This document shows positions 1 through 13,429 of a stretch of DNA of 64,000 nucleotides, one piece after another (positions within the stretch are counted from its first letter, which is position 1; each line of letters opens with the position of its first letter). The stretch spans positions 13,207,030 through 13,271,029 of the forward strand of contig NC_091147.1 of assembly GCF_041381155.1 (NCBI RefSeq). The letters run 5' to 3'. Made by a program: the position numbers and the translations under genes. The notes beneath the pieces were generated by a model. That model searched no databases. It saw nothing but the letters and a program-made list of their open reading frames with translations, and was not told the origin of the DNA. This DNA is from Argopecten irradians. Taxonomy: Eukaryota; Mollusca; Bivalvia; Pectinida; Pectinidae.

Positions 1-95
1 TGTCTATCACGCAGAAAATCAAAACATAAAAATCGAACCTCGACGTCCAGTGTTGACTCTTAAACATATATTGAAATCTCATAGACCTCTGAAAA

Positions 96-760
96 ACAAG
101 AGGCCCATGGGCCTTAACGATCATCTGTCTATATACGGTAATGGCAAAACAAATTTGGGTCAATACAAAAGAATCACATGTATACTGAAAATGTTTACTT
201 GTTCTTCAACTAACAATTAAAGCATTAGTCTTTAGAAATTCTACAGTAGATGTTGTAAGTTTCTGTTGTATTGGAAGCTGTCACATTGAATAAAGGTCAA
301 GGTCATTCAATATTGGAAGCCCTTCATCCATCCCAGCATGCTACAGGCCCAATATCAGGTCTTGATGCCTCTTAGGAATTAACAAGTTATTGAAAGATTT
401 TATCTGATTTGACCCTTGTGAACTTAAATGAAGGTCGATGTCATTCGTTTAAACAAACTGAGAAGCTCTTCCCATCATACTACAGACCCAATATCAAGTA
501 TATAAAGTGGTTTAAGTAATTAAGATTATTCGACCCCTTTGACCTTAGATAAAGGTCAAGGACATTCCTTTAGATAAATTTGGTAGCCCTTCATCCTAGA
601 ATGCTATACAAACCCAATATCAGGTCTCAATGACTCTTTGTTGTCTTTTAAAGAGATATTAGCCATTTTGACCCCTATGACCTTGAATGAATGTCAAGGT
701 CATTCAAATGAACAAACCTGATTGTCCATCATCCCAGCAAGCTACAGACTCAAAGTGCTC
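96..760 (+). repeat. Bivalve-type dispersed repeat with ~130-bp internal periodicity
   Basis: Begins with ACAAGAGGCCCATGGGCC, containing the perfect palindrome AGGCCCATGGGCCT at 101-114, followed by CTTAACGATCATCTG. The body repeats a block about every 130-137 bp around GGTCAAGGTCATTC (about 293, 430, 552, 689), each with a downstream CCATCATCCCAGCA..CTACA-like stretch. A relative starting ACAAGAGGCCCAGAGGGCC lies at 63439. I recognise this as a dispersed repeat type common in bivalves. No coding capacity is seen. Confidence 0.75.
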
Positions 761-2080
761 AAACTGACCCATTTTTCAAGGACTAACTCGTCCATACATT
801 AAGTTAAACTTGCCCCCAACTGTATAAGGACCGAGTCTCCCCTCGATGTACATAATGACTCCCTCGTTAAAATAGATTATAGTCTTCATTCATTGTGTTG
901 ACGTGCATTCCCGTCAAAAAATAACCTTGTTAATTGTTTAAATCCATAAATCACGTCATCAGGTAATATCAGACTAAATACCGTTTATTATCATAACAAT
1001 GAATTTTCGTTCCTTTAATTACGTATGTGTTAATGGTTTGATAACGTTGAGATCACGCAATAACATAATTTATAATAAAAGGCACGTGACAGACATTCCG
1101 GAAGGCGCCGTATGGATTGAATGGTTCGGTGTAGGTAGGTATCATCCTCGATAACCCAGGGGTTACTATAACTGTCGTACGACAATGATAATAGTAACCC
1201 CTGGAACACCAAGGATATGTAGGTATGTACATGTGGTTTTCATGAATACATAATCAAACATTTCTAATTGTTCAAATTACTCAATATGAAAACTGGTATA
1301 TAGCGAGATGAAAAAGAATTACTGTACATGCAAATATATATCAAAAATGTGAACGGTAAAACAAAAATGGTCTGCTAAGCAACTTATGCTACGTCAAGCT
1401 GCGTCCATTATAGTACATATTTATATATTTCACTTTATTCATCTCTTTTTGAAATTCTGCGTCATAATCTTCACGAATATAATTTTGTTTCTATGTATGA
1501 ACCAAGTTTAATTTGAATGAATAAATTTTGACTTAACATCACGTGTTTTTGTGGTTTTCAATATAAATATCAGTAAATTTCAAGTGGAAATGTAGCATAG
1601 CTCATTCTGAAGAAATTTCGAGAGAAATGCGGTATAGCTAACAGTAAATTTTATGATTGTTTTGATAACACCTACAAAACGTCATAGATTATATAGACGA
1701 TAGTGTTTTTCCCCGTACACTTCCTGCATTCCATTCAGTTTATACAAACTTAAAAGTATTTTTAATTGTTATATAAAACCTACTACATCCACACCATTAT
1801 ATTTAACTGTAGGTGTTGAGCGCGGCGAGCATCCGCCGACAGTCTGTGAATAGATCTGACTGTGATGGCTACACTCACGTCAGAGATAGCAGACCCTCTT
1901 GATAGACAGTTAAAAGTTTCAAAATAAAATCAAAAGAAATTGATTCACACTCTACGTGTGAAATGTCTAGCCATGAATACGAGGGGAAAATCCTTTAATA
2001 CCCCGTGTTAAAGTTAAATTAAAACTTCTAGTTCATATCGAAGAAAACTAACAGAAATATCAAAAGTGTAATATCAAAGC
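761..2080. other. Gene-free AT-rich sequence
   Basis: No convincing exon, RNA gene or array. The only structured item is the foldback at 1156-1204. Confidence 0.6.
1156..1204. repeat. Hairpin with perfect 14-bp arms
   Basis: CCAGGGGTTACTAT (1156-1169) is exactly inverted at 1191-1204. The loop contains the palindrome GTCGTACGAC (1174-1183). Similar GTAA(C/T)CCCTGG-containing sequence recurs near 61050 and 55090, which suggests a dispersed MITE-like foldback. No clear target-site duplication was found. Confidence 0.6.
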
Positions 2081-5000
2081 TAACGTTACAGTAACATCCC
2101 CTGTTAACGTTATACAGTAACATCCCCAGTAAACGTTACAGTAACATCCTTAGTTAACGATATACAGTAACATCCCCAGTTAACGTTATACAATAACATC
2201 CCAAGTTAACGTTACAGTACAGTAACATCCCCAGTTAACGTATACAATAACATCCCCAATTAACGTTATACAATAACATCCCCAGTTAACGTTATACAAT
2301 AACATCCCCAGTTAACGTTATACAATAACATCCCCAGTTAACGTTATACAATAACATCCCCATTAACGTTATACAATAACATCCCCAGTTAACGTTATAC
2401 AGTAACATCCCCAGTTAACGTTATACAGTAACATCCCCAGTTAACGTTATACAGTAACATCCCCAGTTAACGTATACAGTAACATCCCCAGTTAACGTTA
2501 TACAGTAACATCCCCAGTTAACGTTATACAGTAACATCCCCAGTTAACGTTATACAGTAACATCCCCAGTTAACGTTATACAGTAACATCCCCAGTTAAC
2601 GTTATACAGTAACATCCCCAGTTAACGTTATACAGTAACATCCCCAGTTAACGTTATACAGTAACATCCCCAGTTAACGTTATACAGTAACATCCCCAGT
2701 TAACGTTATACAGTAACATCCCCAGTTAACGTTATACAGTAACATCCCCAGTTAACGTTATACAGTAACATCCCCAGTTAACGTTATACAGTAACATCCC
2801 CAGTTAACGTTATACAGTAACATCCCCAGTTAACGTTATACAGTAACATCCCCAGTTAACGTTATACAGTAACATCCCCAGTTAACGTTATACAGTAACA
2901 TCCCAAGTTAACGTTATACAGTAACATCCCCAGTTAACGTTATACAGTAACATCCCCAGTTAACGTTATACAGTAACATCCCCAGTTAACGTTATACAGT
3001 AACATCCCCAGTTAACGTTATACAGTAACATCCCCAGTTAACGTTATACAGTAACATCCCCAGTTAACGTTATACAGTAACATCCCCAGTTAACGTTATA
3101 CAGTAACATCCCCAGTTAACGTTATACAGTAACATCCCCAGTTAACGTTATACAGTAACATCCCCAGTTAACGTTATACAGTAACATCCCCAGTTAACGT
3201 TATACAGTAACATCCCCAGTTAACGTTATACAGTAACATCCCCAGTTAACGTTATACAGTAACATCCCCAGTTAACGTTATACAGTAACATCCCAGTTAA
3301 CGTTATACAGTAACATCCCCAGTTAACGTTATACAGTAACATCCCCAGTTAACGTTATACAGTAACATCCCCAGTTAACGTTATACAGTAACATCCCCAG
3401 TTAACGTTATACAGTAACATCCCCAGTTAACGTTATACAGTAACATCCCCAGTTAACGTTATACAGTAACATCCCCAGTTAACGTTATACAGTAACATCC
3501 CCAGTTAACGTTATACAGTAACATCCCCAGTTAACGTTATACAGTAACATCCCCAGTTAACGTTATACAGTAACATCCCCAGTTAACGTTATACAGTAAC
3601 ATCCCCAGTTAACGTTATACAGTAACATCCCCAGTTAACGTTATACAGTAACATCCCCAGTTAACGTTATACAGTAACATCCCCAGTTAACGTTACAGTA
3701 ACATCCCCAGTTAACGTTATACAGTAACATCCCCAGTTAACGTTATACAGTAACATCCCCAGTTAACGTTATACAGTAACATCCCCAGTTAACGTTATAC
3801 AGTAACATCCCCAGTTAACGTTATACAGTAACATCCCCAGTTAACGTTATACAGTAACATCCCCAGTTAACGTTATACAGTAACATCCCCAGTTAACGTT
3901 ATACAGTAACATCCCCAGTTAACGTTATACAGTAACATCCCCAGTTAACGTTATACAGTAACATCCCCAGTTAACGTTATACAGTAACATCCCCAGTTAA
4001 CGTTTATAACAGTAACATCCCCAGTTAACGTTACAGTAACATCCCCAGTTCACGTTATACAGTAACATCCCCAGTTAACGTTATACAGTAACATCCCCAG
4101 TTAACGTTATACAGTAACATCCCCAGTTAACGTTACAGTAACATCCCCAGTTAACGTTATACAGTAACATCCCCAGTTAACGTTATTACAGTAACATCCC
4201 CAGTTAACGTTATACAGTAACATCCCCAGTTAACGTTATACAGTAACATCCCCAGTTAACGTTATACAGTAACATCCCCAGTTAACGTTATACAGTAACA
4301 TCCCCAGTTAACGTTATACAGTAACATCCCCAGTTAACGTTATACAGTAACATCCCCAGTTAACGTTATACAGTAACATCCCCAGTTAACGTTATACAGT
4401 AACATCCCCAGTTAACGTTATACAGTAACATCCCCAGTTAACGTTATACAGTAACATCCCCAGTTAACGTTATACAGTAACATCCCCAGTTAACGTTATA
4501 CAGTAACATCCCCAGTTAACGTTATACAGTAACATCCCCAGTTAACGTTATACAGTAACATCCCCAGTTAACGTTATACAGTAACATCCCCAGTTAACGT
4601 TATACAGTAACATCCCCAGTTAACGTTATACAGTAACATCCCAGTTAACGTTTACAGTAACATCCCCAGTTAACGTTATACAGTAACATCCCAGTTAACG
4701 TTATACAGTAACATCCCCAGTTAACGTTATACAGTAACATCCCCAGTTAACGTTATACAGTAACATCCCCAGTTAACGTTATACAGTAACATCCCAGTTA
4801 ACGTTATACAGTAACATCCCAGTTAACGTTATACAGTAACATCCCCAGTTAACGTTATACAGTAACATCCCCAGTTAACGTTATACAGTAACATCCCCAG
4901 TTAACGTTATACAGTAACATCCCCAGTTAACGTTATACAGTAACATCCCCAGTTAACGTTATACAGTAACATCCCCAGTTAACGTTATACAGTAACATCC

Positions 5001-8000
5001 CCAGTTAACGTTATACAGTAACATCCCCAGTTAACGTTATACAGTAACATCCCAGTTACGTTATAGTAACATCCCCAGTTAACGTTATACAGTAACATCC
5101 CCAGTTAACGTTATACAGTAACATCCCCAGTTAACGTTATACAGTAACATCCCCAGTTAACGTTATACAGTAACATCCCCAGTTAACGTTATACAGTAAC
5201 ATCCCCAGTTAACGTTATACAGTAACATCCCCAGTTAACGTTATACAGTAACATCCCCAGTTAACGTTATACAGTAACATCCCCAGTTAACGTTATACAG
5301 TAACATCCCCAGTTAACGTTATACAGTAACATCCCCAGTTAACGTTATACAGTAACATCCCCAGTTAACGTTATACAGTAACATCCCCAGTTAACGTTAT
5401 ACAATAACATTCCCAGTTAACGTTATACAGTAACATCCCCAGTTAACGTTATACAGTAACATCCCCAGTTAACGTTATACAGTAACATCCCCAGTTAACG
5501 TTATACAGTAACATCCCCAGTTCACGTTATACAGTAACATCCCCAGTTAACGTTATACAGTAACATCCCCAGTTAACGTTATACAGTAACATCCCCAGTT
5601 AACGTTATACAGTAACATCCCCAGTTAACGTTATACAGTAACATCCCCAGTTAACGTTATACAGTAACATCCCCAGTTAACGTTATACAGTAACATCCCC
5701 AGTTAACGTTATACAATAACATCCCCAGTTAACGTTATACAGTAACATCCCCAGTTAACGTTATACAGTAACATCCCCAGTTAACGTTATACAGTAACAT
5801 CCCCAGTTACGTTATACAGTAACATCCCAGTTAACGTTACAGTAACATCCCAGTTAACGTTATACAGTAACATCCCCAGTTAACGTTATACAGTAACATC
5901 CCAGTTAACGTTATACAGTAACATCCCCAGTTAACGTTATACAGTAACATCCCCAGTTAACGTTATACAGTAACATCCCCAGTTAACGTTATACAGTAAC
6001 ATCCCCAGTTAACGTTATACAGTAACATCCCAGTTAACGTTATACAGTAACATCCCCAGTTAACGTTATACAGTAACATCCCAGTTAACGTTATACAGTA
6101 ACATCCCCAGTAACGTTATACAGTAACATCCCCAGTTAACGTTATACAGTAACATCCCAGTTAACGTTATACAGTAACATCCCCAGTTAACGTTATACAT
6201 AACATCCCAGTTACGTTATACAGTAACATCCCCAGTTAACGTTATACAGTAACATCCCCAGTTAACGTTATACAGTAACATCCCCAGTTAACGTTATACA
6301 GTAAACATCCCCAGTTAACGTTATACAGTAACATCCCCAGTTAACGTTATACAGTAACATCCCCAGTTAACGTTATACAGTAACATCCCCAGTTAACGTT
6401 ATACAGTAACATCCCCAGTTAACGTTATACAGTAAAACCCAGTTAACGTTATACAGTAACATCCCCAGTTAACGTTATACAGTAACATCCCCAGTTAACG
6501 TTATACAGTAACATCCCCAGTTAACGTTATACAGTAACATCCCCAGTTAACGTTATACAGTAACATCCCCAGTTAACGTTATACAGTAACATCCCCAGTT
6601 AACGTTATACAGTAACATCCCCAGTTAACGTTATACAGTAACATCCCCAGTTAACGTTATACAGTAACATCCCCAGTTAACGTTATACAGTAACATCCCC
6701 AGTTAACGTTATACAGTAACATCCCCAGTTAACGTTATACAGTAACATCCCCAGTTAACGTTATACAGTTAACAGTAACATCCCCAGTTAACGTTATACA
6801 GTAACATCCCCAGTTAACGTTATACAGTAACATCCCCAGTTAACGTTATACAGTAACATCCCCAGTTAACGTTACAGTAACATCCCCAGTTAACGTTATA
6901 CAGTAACATCCCCAGTTAACGTTATACAGTAACATCCCCAGTTAACGTTATACAGTAACATCCCCAGTTAACGTTATACAGTAACATCCCCAGTTCACGT
7001 TATACAGTAACATCCCCAGTTAACGTTATACAGTAACATCCCCAGTTCACGTTATACAGTAACATCCCCAGTTAACGTTACAGTAACATCCCCAGTTCAC
7101 GTTATACAGTAACATCCCCAGTTAACGTTATACAGTAACATCCCCAGTTAACGTTATACAGTAACATCCCCAGTTAACGTTATACAGTAACATCCCCAGT
7201 TCACGTTATACAATAACATCCCCAGTTAACGTTACAGTAACATCCCCAGTTAACGTTATACAGTAACATCCCCAGTTAACGTTATACAGTAACATCCCCA
7301 GTTAACGTTTTATACAGTAACATCCTCAGTTTAACGTTATACAGTAACATCCCCAGTTAACGTTATACAGTAACATCCCCAGTTAACGTTATACAGTAAC
7401 ATCCCCAGTTAACGTTATACAGTAACATCCCCAGTTAACGTTATACAGTAACATCCCCAGTTAACGTTATACAGTAACATCCCCAGTTAACGTTATACAG
7501 TAACATCCCCAGTTAACGTTATACAGTAACATCCCCAGTTAACGTTATACAGTAACATCCCCAGTTCACGTTATACAATAACATTCCCAGTTAACGTTAC
7601 AGTAACATCCCCAGTTCACGTTATACAGTAACATCCCCAGTTCACGTTATACAGTAACAAATCCCCAGTTAACGTTATACAGTAACATCCCCGTTAACGT
7701 ATACAGTAACACCCAGTTAACGTTATACAGTAACATCCCCAGTTAACGTTATACAGTAACATCCCCAGTTTAACGTTATACAGTAACATCCCCAGTTCAC
7801 GTTATACAATAACATTCCCAGTTAACGTTATACAGTAACATCCCCAGTTCACGTTATACAGTAACATCCCCAGTTCACGTTATACAATAACATCCCCAGT
7901 TAACGTTATACAGTAACATCCCCAGTTCACGTTATACAGTAACATCCCCAGTTAACGTTACAGTAACATCCCCAGTTAACGTTATACAGTAACATCCCCA

Positions 8001-8765
8001 GTTAACGTTATACAGTAACATCCCCAGTTCACGTTATACAGTAACATCCCCGTCATTCATACGTTATACAGTAACATCCCCAGTTCACGTTATACAGTAA
8101 CATCCCCAGTTCACGTTATACAATAACATCCCCAGTTAACGTTATACAGTAACATCCCCAGTTCACGTTATACAGTAACATCCCCAGTTAACGTTATACA
8201 ATAACATCCCCAGTTAACGTTATACAGTAACATCCCCAGTTCACGTTATACAATAACATCCCCAGTTAACGTTATACAGTAACATCCCCAGTTAACGTTA
8301 TACAGTAACATCCCCAGTTCACGTTATACAGTAACATCCCCAGTTAACGTTATACAGTAACATCCCCAGTTAACGTTATACAGTAACATCCCCAGTTCAC
8401 GTTATACAGTAACATCCCCAGTTAACGTTATACAGTAACATCCCCAGTTAACGTTATACAGTAAACCCCAGTTAACGTTATACAGTAACATCCCCAGTTA
8501 ACGTTATACAGTAACATCCCCAGTTAACGTTATACAGTAACATCCCAGTTAACGTTATACAGTAACATCCCCAGTTAACGTTATACAGTAACATCCCCAG
8601 TTAACGTTATACAGTAAATCCAGTTAACGTTATACAGTAACATCCCCAGTTAACGTTATACAGTAACATCCCCACGTTAACGTACGTTACAGTAACATCC
8701 CCATTAACGTTAACATAACATCATTAACGTTATCCATAACGTCCCATTAATTACACAGTAAATCT
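2081..8765. repeat. 26-bp satellite array, about 255 copies
   Basis: Head-to-tail units of 26 bp that start AGTAACATCCCC and continue AGTTAACGTTATAC. Each unit holds two overlapping palindromes (GTTAAC and TAACGTTA) and a single CpG (AACGTT). The centre (about 2.4-6.7 kb) is nearly homogeneous. Both edges are degenerate: AATAACATC variants near 2.2-2.4 kb and broken units after 8.66 kb. Variants include loss of TA (GTTACAGTAAC), loss of one C (ATCCCAGTT), and a TTCACG form concentrated at 6.99-8.41 kb. No gene lies within it. Confidence 0.98.
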
Positions 8766-11700
8766 CCTTGCACATTAGTTATACAGTTGTGAAGTCATTA
8801 CCTTGTGAGCAAACATTACGTTCGTTTTCTTTTTAATATGGACGTTACACTCGATTCCTACCCACAAGGGGAGATAACTCTGTAATATACGAGTACATAA
8901 TATAGTAACATCCCAAGTTAAGGTTAAAATAATGTTTTAGCAATTAAATGTCATTAATTTAGCATCTAAAGTTTATGTTTAAAGTTACGTTTACGTTAAG
9001 TTACAATTCCAAATTGAAGTTAAAATAATTTTTTTTAGCAAATTACCGCAGCACCTTTAGTTTCTGTAAGAACTGCATTCCTAGTTAATAAACGCTACCG
9101 TACCATAAAACATGCCCAGTGGTTACTGAATTTCACTGCTAAATTATTATACCGATCCGGATTTCCCTATAAAATCTCAATATCAAAATAGATGCAGTAA
9201 GTTTGTCCGGATTTTCCCTATAAAATTCCAATATCAAAATACATGTAGTAAATTTCCGTCGTTTTATTTTGTGTGTAATGGATTTCGGTGAAAGGTAAAG
9301 AAACAGTGCGTGTTTTAACCACAGACACCCCATAAAGTCTGGAGAATACAGTGAGGATGGGTAACTATTAACGGTTTCACAGGAATTTAGATTTTATTAT
9401 AATAATTGTAACAGGTTGGTAACTAGCCTAAAATCTAGGTAATTGAGTGGTAGACAGACTTCGATTAGCCTGCTAGTCGGCTTATTAAATCTGTATAAAA
9501 ACCTTTATCAAAGAAAGACTTTATTTCAAAGAAAAGCGATTCGGTGCGTTAAATTGATGTAAGAAATGCGACGTTTTAACAAACATTTTATATAAATGTA
9601 CAGCAGACAAGCCTTTTGATGACTATGATTTGATTCAAGGCTCCGGTTTTACTAAATAGATTCGTACGATGAAACTACAGACAAACACTCCAATAACTTT
9701 GATTCAATTCACGACGCTAAAACTGTTATCATACGTCGCCGCTGAAAGGAGGAAAAAATCATTTTGTAAATCATTTTGTCTCGCATTTACACAGATCTTA
9801 ATACTTTATTATCTGAATTAAGAAACAAAAAGTTATTCTCTTTTGCGCATTTTACAAGTGACAATTGTACATGTAAATTTTACTGTTAATCTGACACAAA
9901 CACTAAAACAAACTGATGTAATCTTAAATTGCCAACCAGACTTAGAACACTGGATTTAAATACTTAAAGTACTAAAAGAAGTAAGGTACACAATTTGACT
10001 TTCTACATCTGCATGAATAGCCGTCTGAATACACTACAGCGGTATTCATTTACAGTGAATTTCCGACATACCAGCATAATTCTAGATAAACAGAACAGTT
10101 GTTTTTGTTTTGCGCGCCGGTAGATTAACTGTCAGTTGTAATAAGATCGTTTTATTTCATTTATAACAGTCAAGAGAATACATGACAGCGTCCTATTAAA
10201 GATACTTTACAAAATACATTGTTATACACAAATTGTCATTTATTGTTTATCCAAACCGATAGATACCAGGAAAGTTTATGCGGAAGAACCCATCAATAAC
10301 ACGTCAGGGGGACATCTATTTTGAAATTATTTGTAATTTTATTAATTACATGCATGTTTTGAATCAAATTTGCCATTTCAGCCGAATTTTAATTGTATCA
10401 TATTTAGATTAAATATCCTGAGGTACAATGACAGGTATTTCTCAGGGCGTTATCGGAAATTTACATACCTTTTCCATATCTGTGCGTATCAGACGATTTA
10501 TTTCAAGCATATGAGTTTGGCAACTACTGAGTGAATTTGACACGCAACATTCCCGTAGGTGTATGACCACGCGATGTCAATCAAGGTGAAATAGGTATCG
10601 CCTGCATCTCTGGTGCTTATTTGTTTTTATATTTAAAAGTTTCCAGTACAAGTGTCATTTTTATAACAATAGTTATTATTTTTTTTCGATTTTCGTTGTT
10701 CATTTGTGATAGTTTAGTTGCGATAACGTAGCCTTTTATCAAGAGAATATGATTACAATCGCAAATCCGGCACTCTTCTGAAATAGAACGTCGATGATTT
10801 CCGAAGATTACCGGATATTTCTCAGAGATGTTGCGATTGAGATCGATTACTTTAACTATGGCAGTTTGTGCTTGTTTTATTATCATTTTGCTTGCGTAGC
10901 CTCAATAGTGAGGTCTCTTTCTCACCATTTCATCACTAGCCCTTCACTTCTAGATGTTGTAAAGAGACGTAGGCCGATGTTTTTTTATCCGAGTAATCTG
11001 TATAGCCCGTGCCTCCTTAACCCAGCGTGTCTATACGATATGAAAGAATGGCTGTTTAAACGGCGATAAACAAATAGGTTAACCCAAATCGTTTATAATC
11101 ACAATCGACCACTAATGAAACGGCGATGAAAATTAAATTAACCAAAGCATGATGTTAAAGACGTCAGAGCACTATAAGATTATTGTAAAATGTAAAAGCT
11201 TGATAGCAAAACAGATAAATCGTCTTAATTTTCAGATATTTTGGATATATTTCACGACTGGCGTTTTCATTTCAGGTATAATTTTTGTTTTATATGTTTA
11301 CACTTGTATACCAGCTAAGGCCGACTCTGTTTAATCAATTAAGCGTACCATATTACCACCGCTAGCCGCCACAACACAAAATGCTTTGTGACGAATTTCG
11401 AAAATTAAATTTCAGCGTAGAAAGTATCAAACTAGGGTCAAACTAATTCGCTTAGTCATTTTAAATGTAAATGGTGTCGTATTAAATGTGTTTCCTTGTT
11501 TTTTCTCTCTTATATCATTCAAATAAATCCGAATTTAAAAAATTATCTGACGCGTGCTCCATAAAAAGTAAAACAAGTGTTTTATTGTACAGGTGTTAGT
11601 TTGTGTATTAAACTTCACGCGTGTAATGTATATGTGCATCTGATGATATCATTAACTACTTACCTGCAAACTGACACAGGTCCTTTCCGAGTATTACAGC

Positions 11701-12900
11701 AATTAGCATCGTGAGACCTTTCCACATGATCTTGAAAAGAAAGGGAAAAAATCACAATAATTTCCCCCGCAAGTTGTATTACAGTTAAGTTCACATTTCT
11801 ATAAAGTTTGTGTGGCGTTAACACAGGTGTAATTTCCCAGGTAAATTAACAAACATCTGGGGCGGGGAAGTGTTAGGCGTTTTTGACACCGTTCATTCGA
11901 CTGGCGTCTCTCATGATCGCCCGTTCAAAATCATGGAGTCTTTGGTCTTTTCCACTGCTTCGCTGGTAATTGAAAAGTATTCGGTCCTCATATAGCCAAT
12001 CAAACGTTGTCACGTGACCTGGTTCACACGGATTTTTCCTGTTTAGTTTAGTAGAATTTATCTTTTGTAAAAGACGCATTTAAGTTTATTTAGTTTCATA
12101 AATGCATATATCTTACTACTGTGAGAAATCAGTGTAGAGTCGGCGACTTCCAGCCTGGCTTTAGAAATATTTCGTTTACCCGCGACTCCATACCTAAATC
12201 ATGGCGGGGATCTAGTGTTTGAGATGAAACACAAATTTACAGAAAAACTAAACAAATAAAGATAAAAATTAGAAATACGAAATCGACGGAGTAGCCAGTG
12301 AAAACGGTGTCGCCCTTTTATAGTTTGTTTGTCGAGCTTGATGCCAATCTATTCATTGACAAATTCTCAGTTTTTATGAAATAAAACAAAGCAGGCGAGA
12401 CGTAAGCACACGAATGATCAACGAAATCGATCCTACATGTAGTATTCATAACAAAATAGGATCCTAGTATGATAATTTAGTACTATATACTTTGAAAGTC
12501 TAGAAGGCCATGTGAACCTGGTCCATACTATGATTTATCTGTCTAGAAGTCTTTTAAGCTTCAATATTGCAGCTAATAGAAGTCACGTAGCGCGGACTTG
12601 CAAATTAATATTTCTCGTTTTTATCTTCAAATATTTTAATATCAATACCTTAGTGACAATTATGCACATTAATATCATCATTTCTTATCAGAAAATTAAT
12701 ATGAATCACATGGAATACTAAATATATCAATTATTGAATATAATTAAATCTGTAGTTACAGTCACAAGCTTGCCCGACTTTGGACTCGTGGTCCCATCGA
12801 ACCTTTGTACTTCGTCGACAAACCCTTTAAAGGAACGATGGACGTTCCATCGGCTAGCCATGAGGGGCGAAATCCTTTGTTTCATTAGATTATCTTACGG
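8766..12900. other. Gene-free sequence
   Basis: AT-rich with many stops in all frames; the longest open frames are under 95 codons and show no recognisable domain. An AGGGGAGATAACTCT motif of the kind dispersed in mollusc genomes is at about 8867. A 51-bp block, TCCGGATTTTCCCTATAAAA-like, is duplicated in tandem at about 9154-9255. Confidence 0.6.
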
Positions 12901-13390
12901 TCATTAAGAGGGCCAATATTGACCAACCGTCTATTTATTTATAGATTAGCTTTGACTTTATTATCCAAACCTTACATAAATACTGGTCCAACCTTCCGGT
13001 CATCTTTGGAGACAACAACACACACAATCCCAACAATTCGGCCTCATGGTGGGGACCGTAGAAACATATCTCCAACCTTTTGGGGACTTATTTAGATAAT
13101 TTTATTCAACCCTTTACAAGGCAAATATATTCTCAACAGCCCATGGACAATATGAACATAGCAAGCAACCCATTGGGAGACAATATTGGTCCAGAGAGAT
13201 CCAATACGAACATTAGAGGATAATTAAAGGTAATGTGGACCTCATTCTAGGGGACAATATTGACTCCAGTCGTCCTTTTGGAGTGATATATACTGCAGCA
13301 TCAATCTCCAGCTCCCTATGGGGCCAATACACATGTAATCCCCTCTATACAGCCCCTTTGGTATATAGGCACGATAGGTCGTCCTTAAAT
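12890..13390. repeat. Degenerate ancient minisatellite
   Basis: Irregularly spaced copies of GG(G/A)(G/C)(A/C)CAATATTG followed by a CC-containing stretch occur at about 12907, 13178, 13250 and 13320, among CAACCTTT- and CCTTTTGGGG-like blocks. The period is too eroded to fix. Confidence 0.35.
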
Positions 13391-13425
13391 GACCCTGGCT
13401 GTTGATAGGACGTTAATAAAATAAA
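13375..13425 (-). repeat. Truncated copy of the 'CCTATTAACAGCC' dispersed repeat
   Basis: Read on the minus strand it gives TATCAACAGCCAGGGTCATTTAAGGACG-type sequence, the start of the family also present at 23490, 23930 and 57590. Only about 50 bp remain. Confidence 0.5.
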
Positions 13426-13429
13426 GAAA

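Noticed and set aside
2081..8765. CRISPR-like regular array
   Set aside because: Units are contiguous and identical, with no unique spacers, in an animal genome; it is a satellite.
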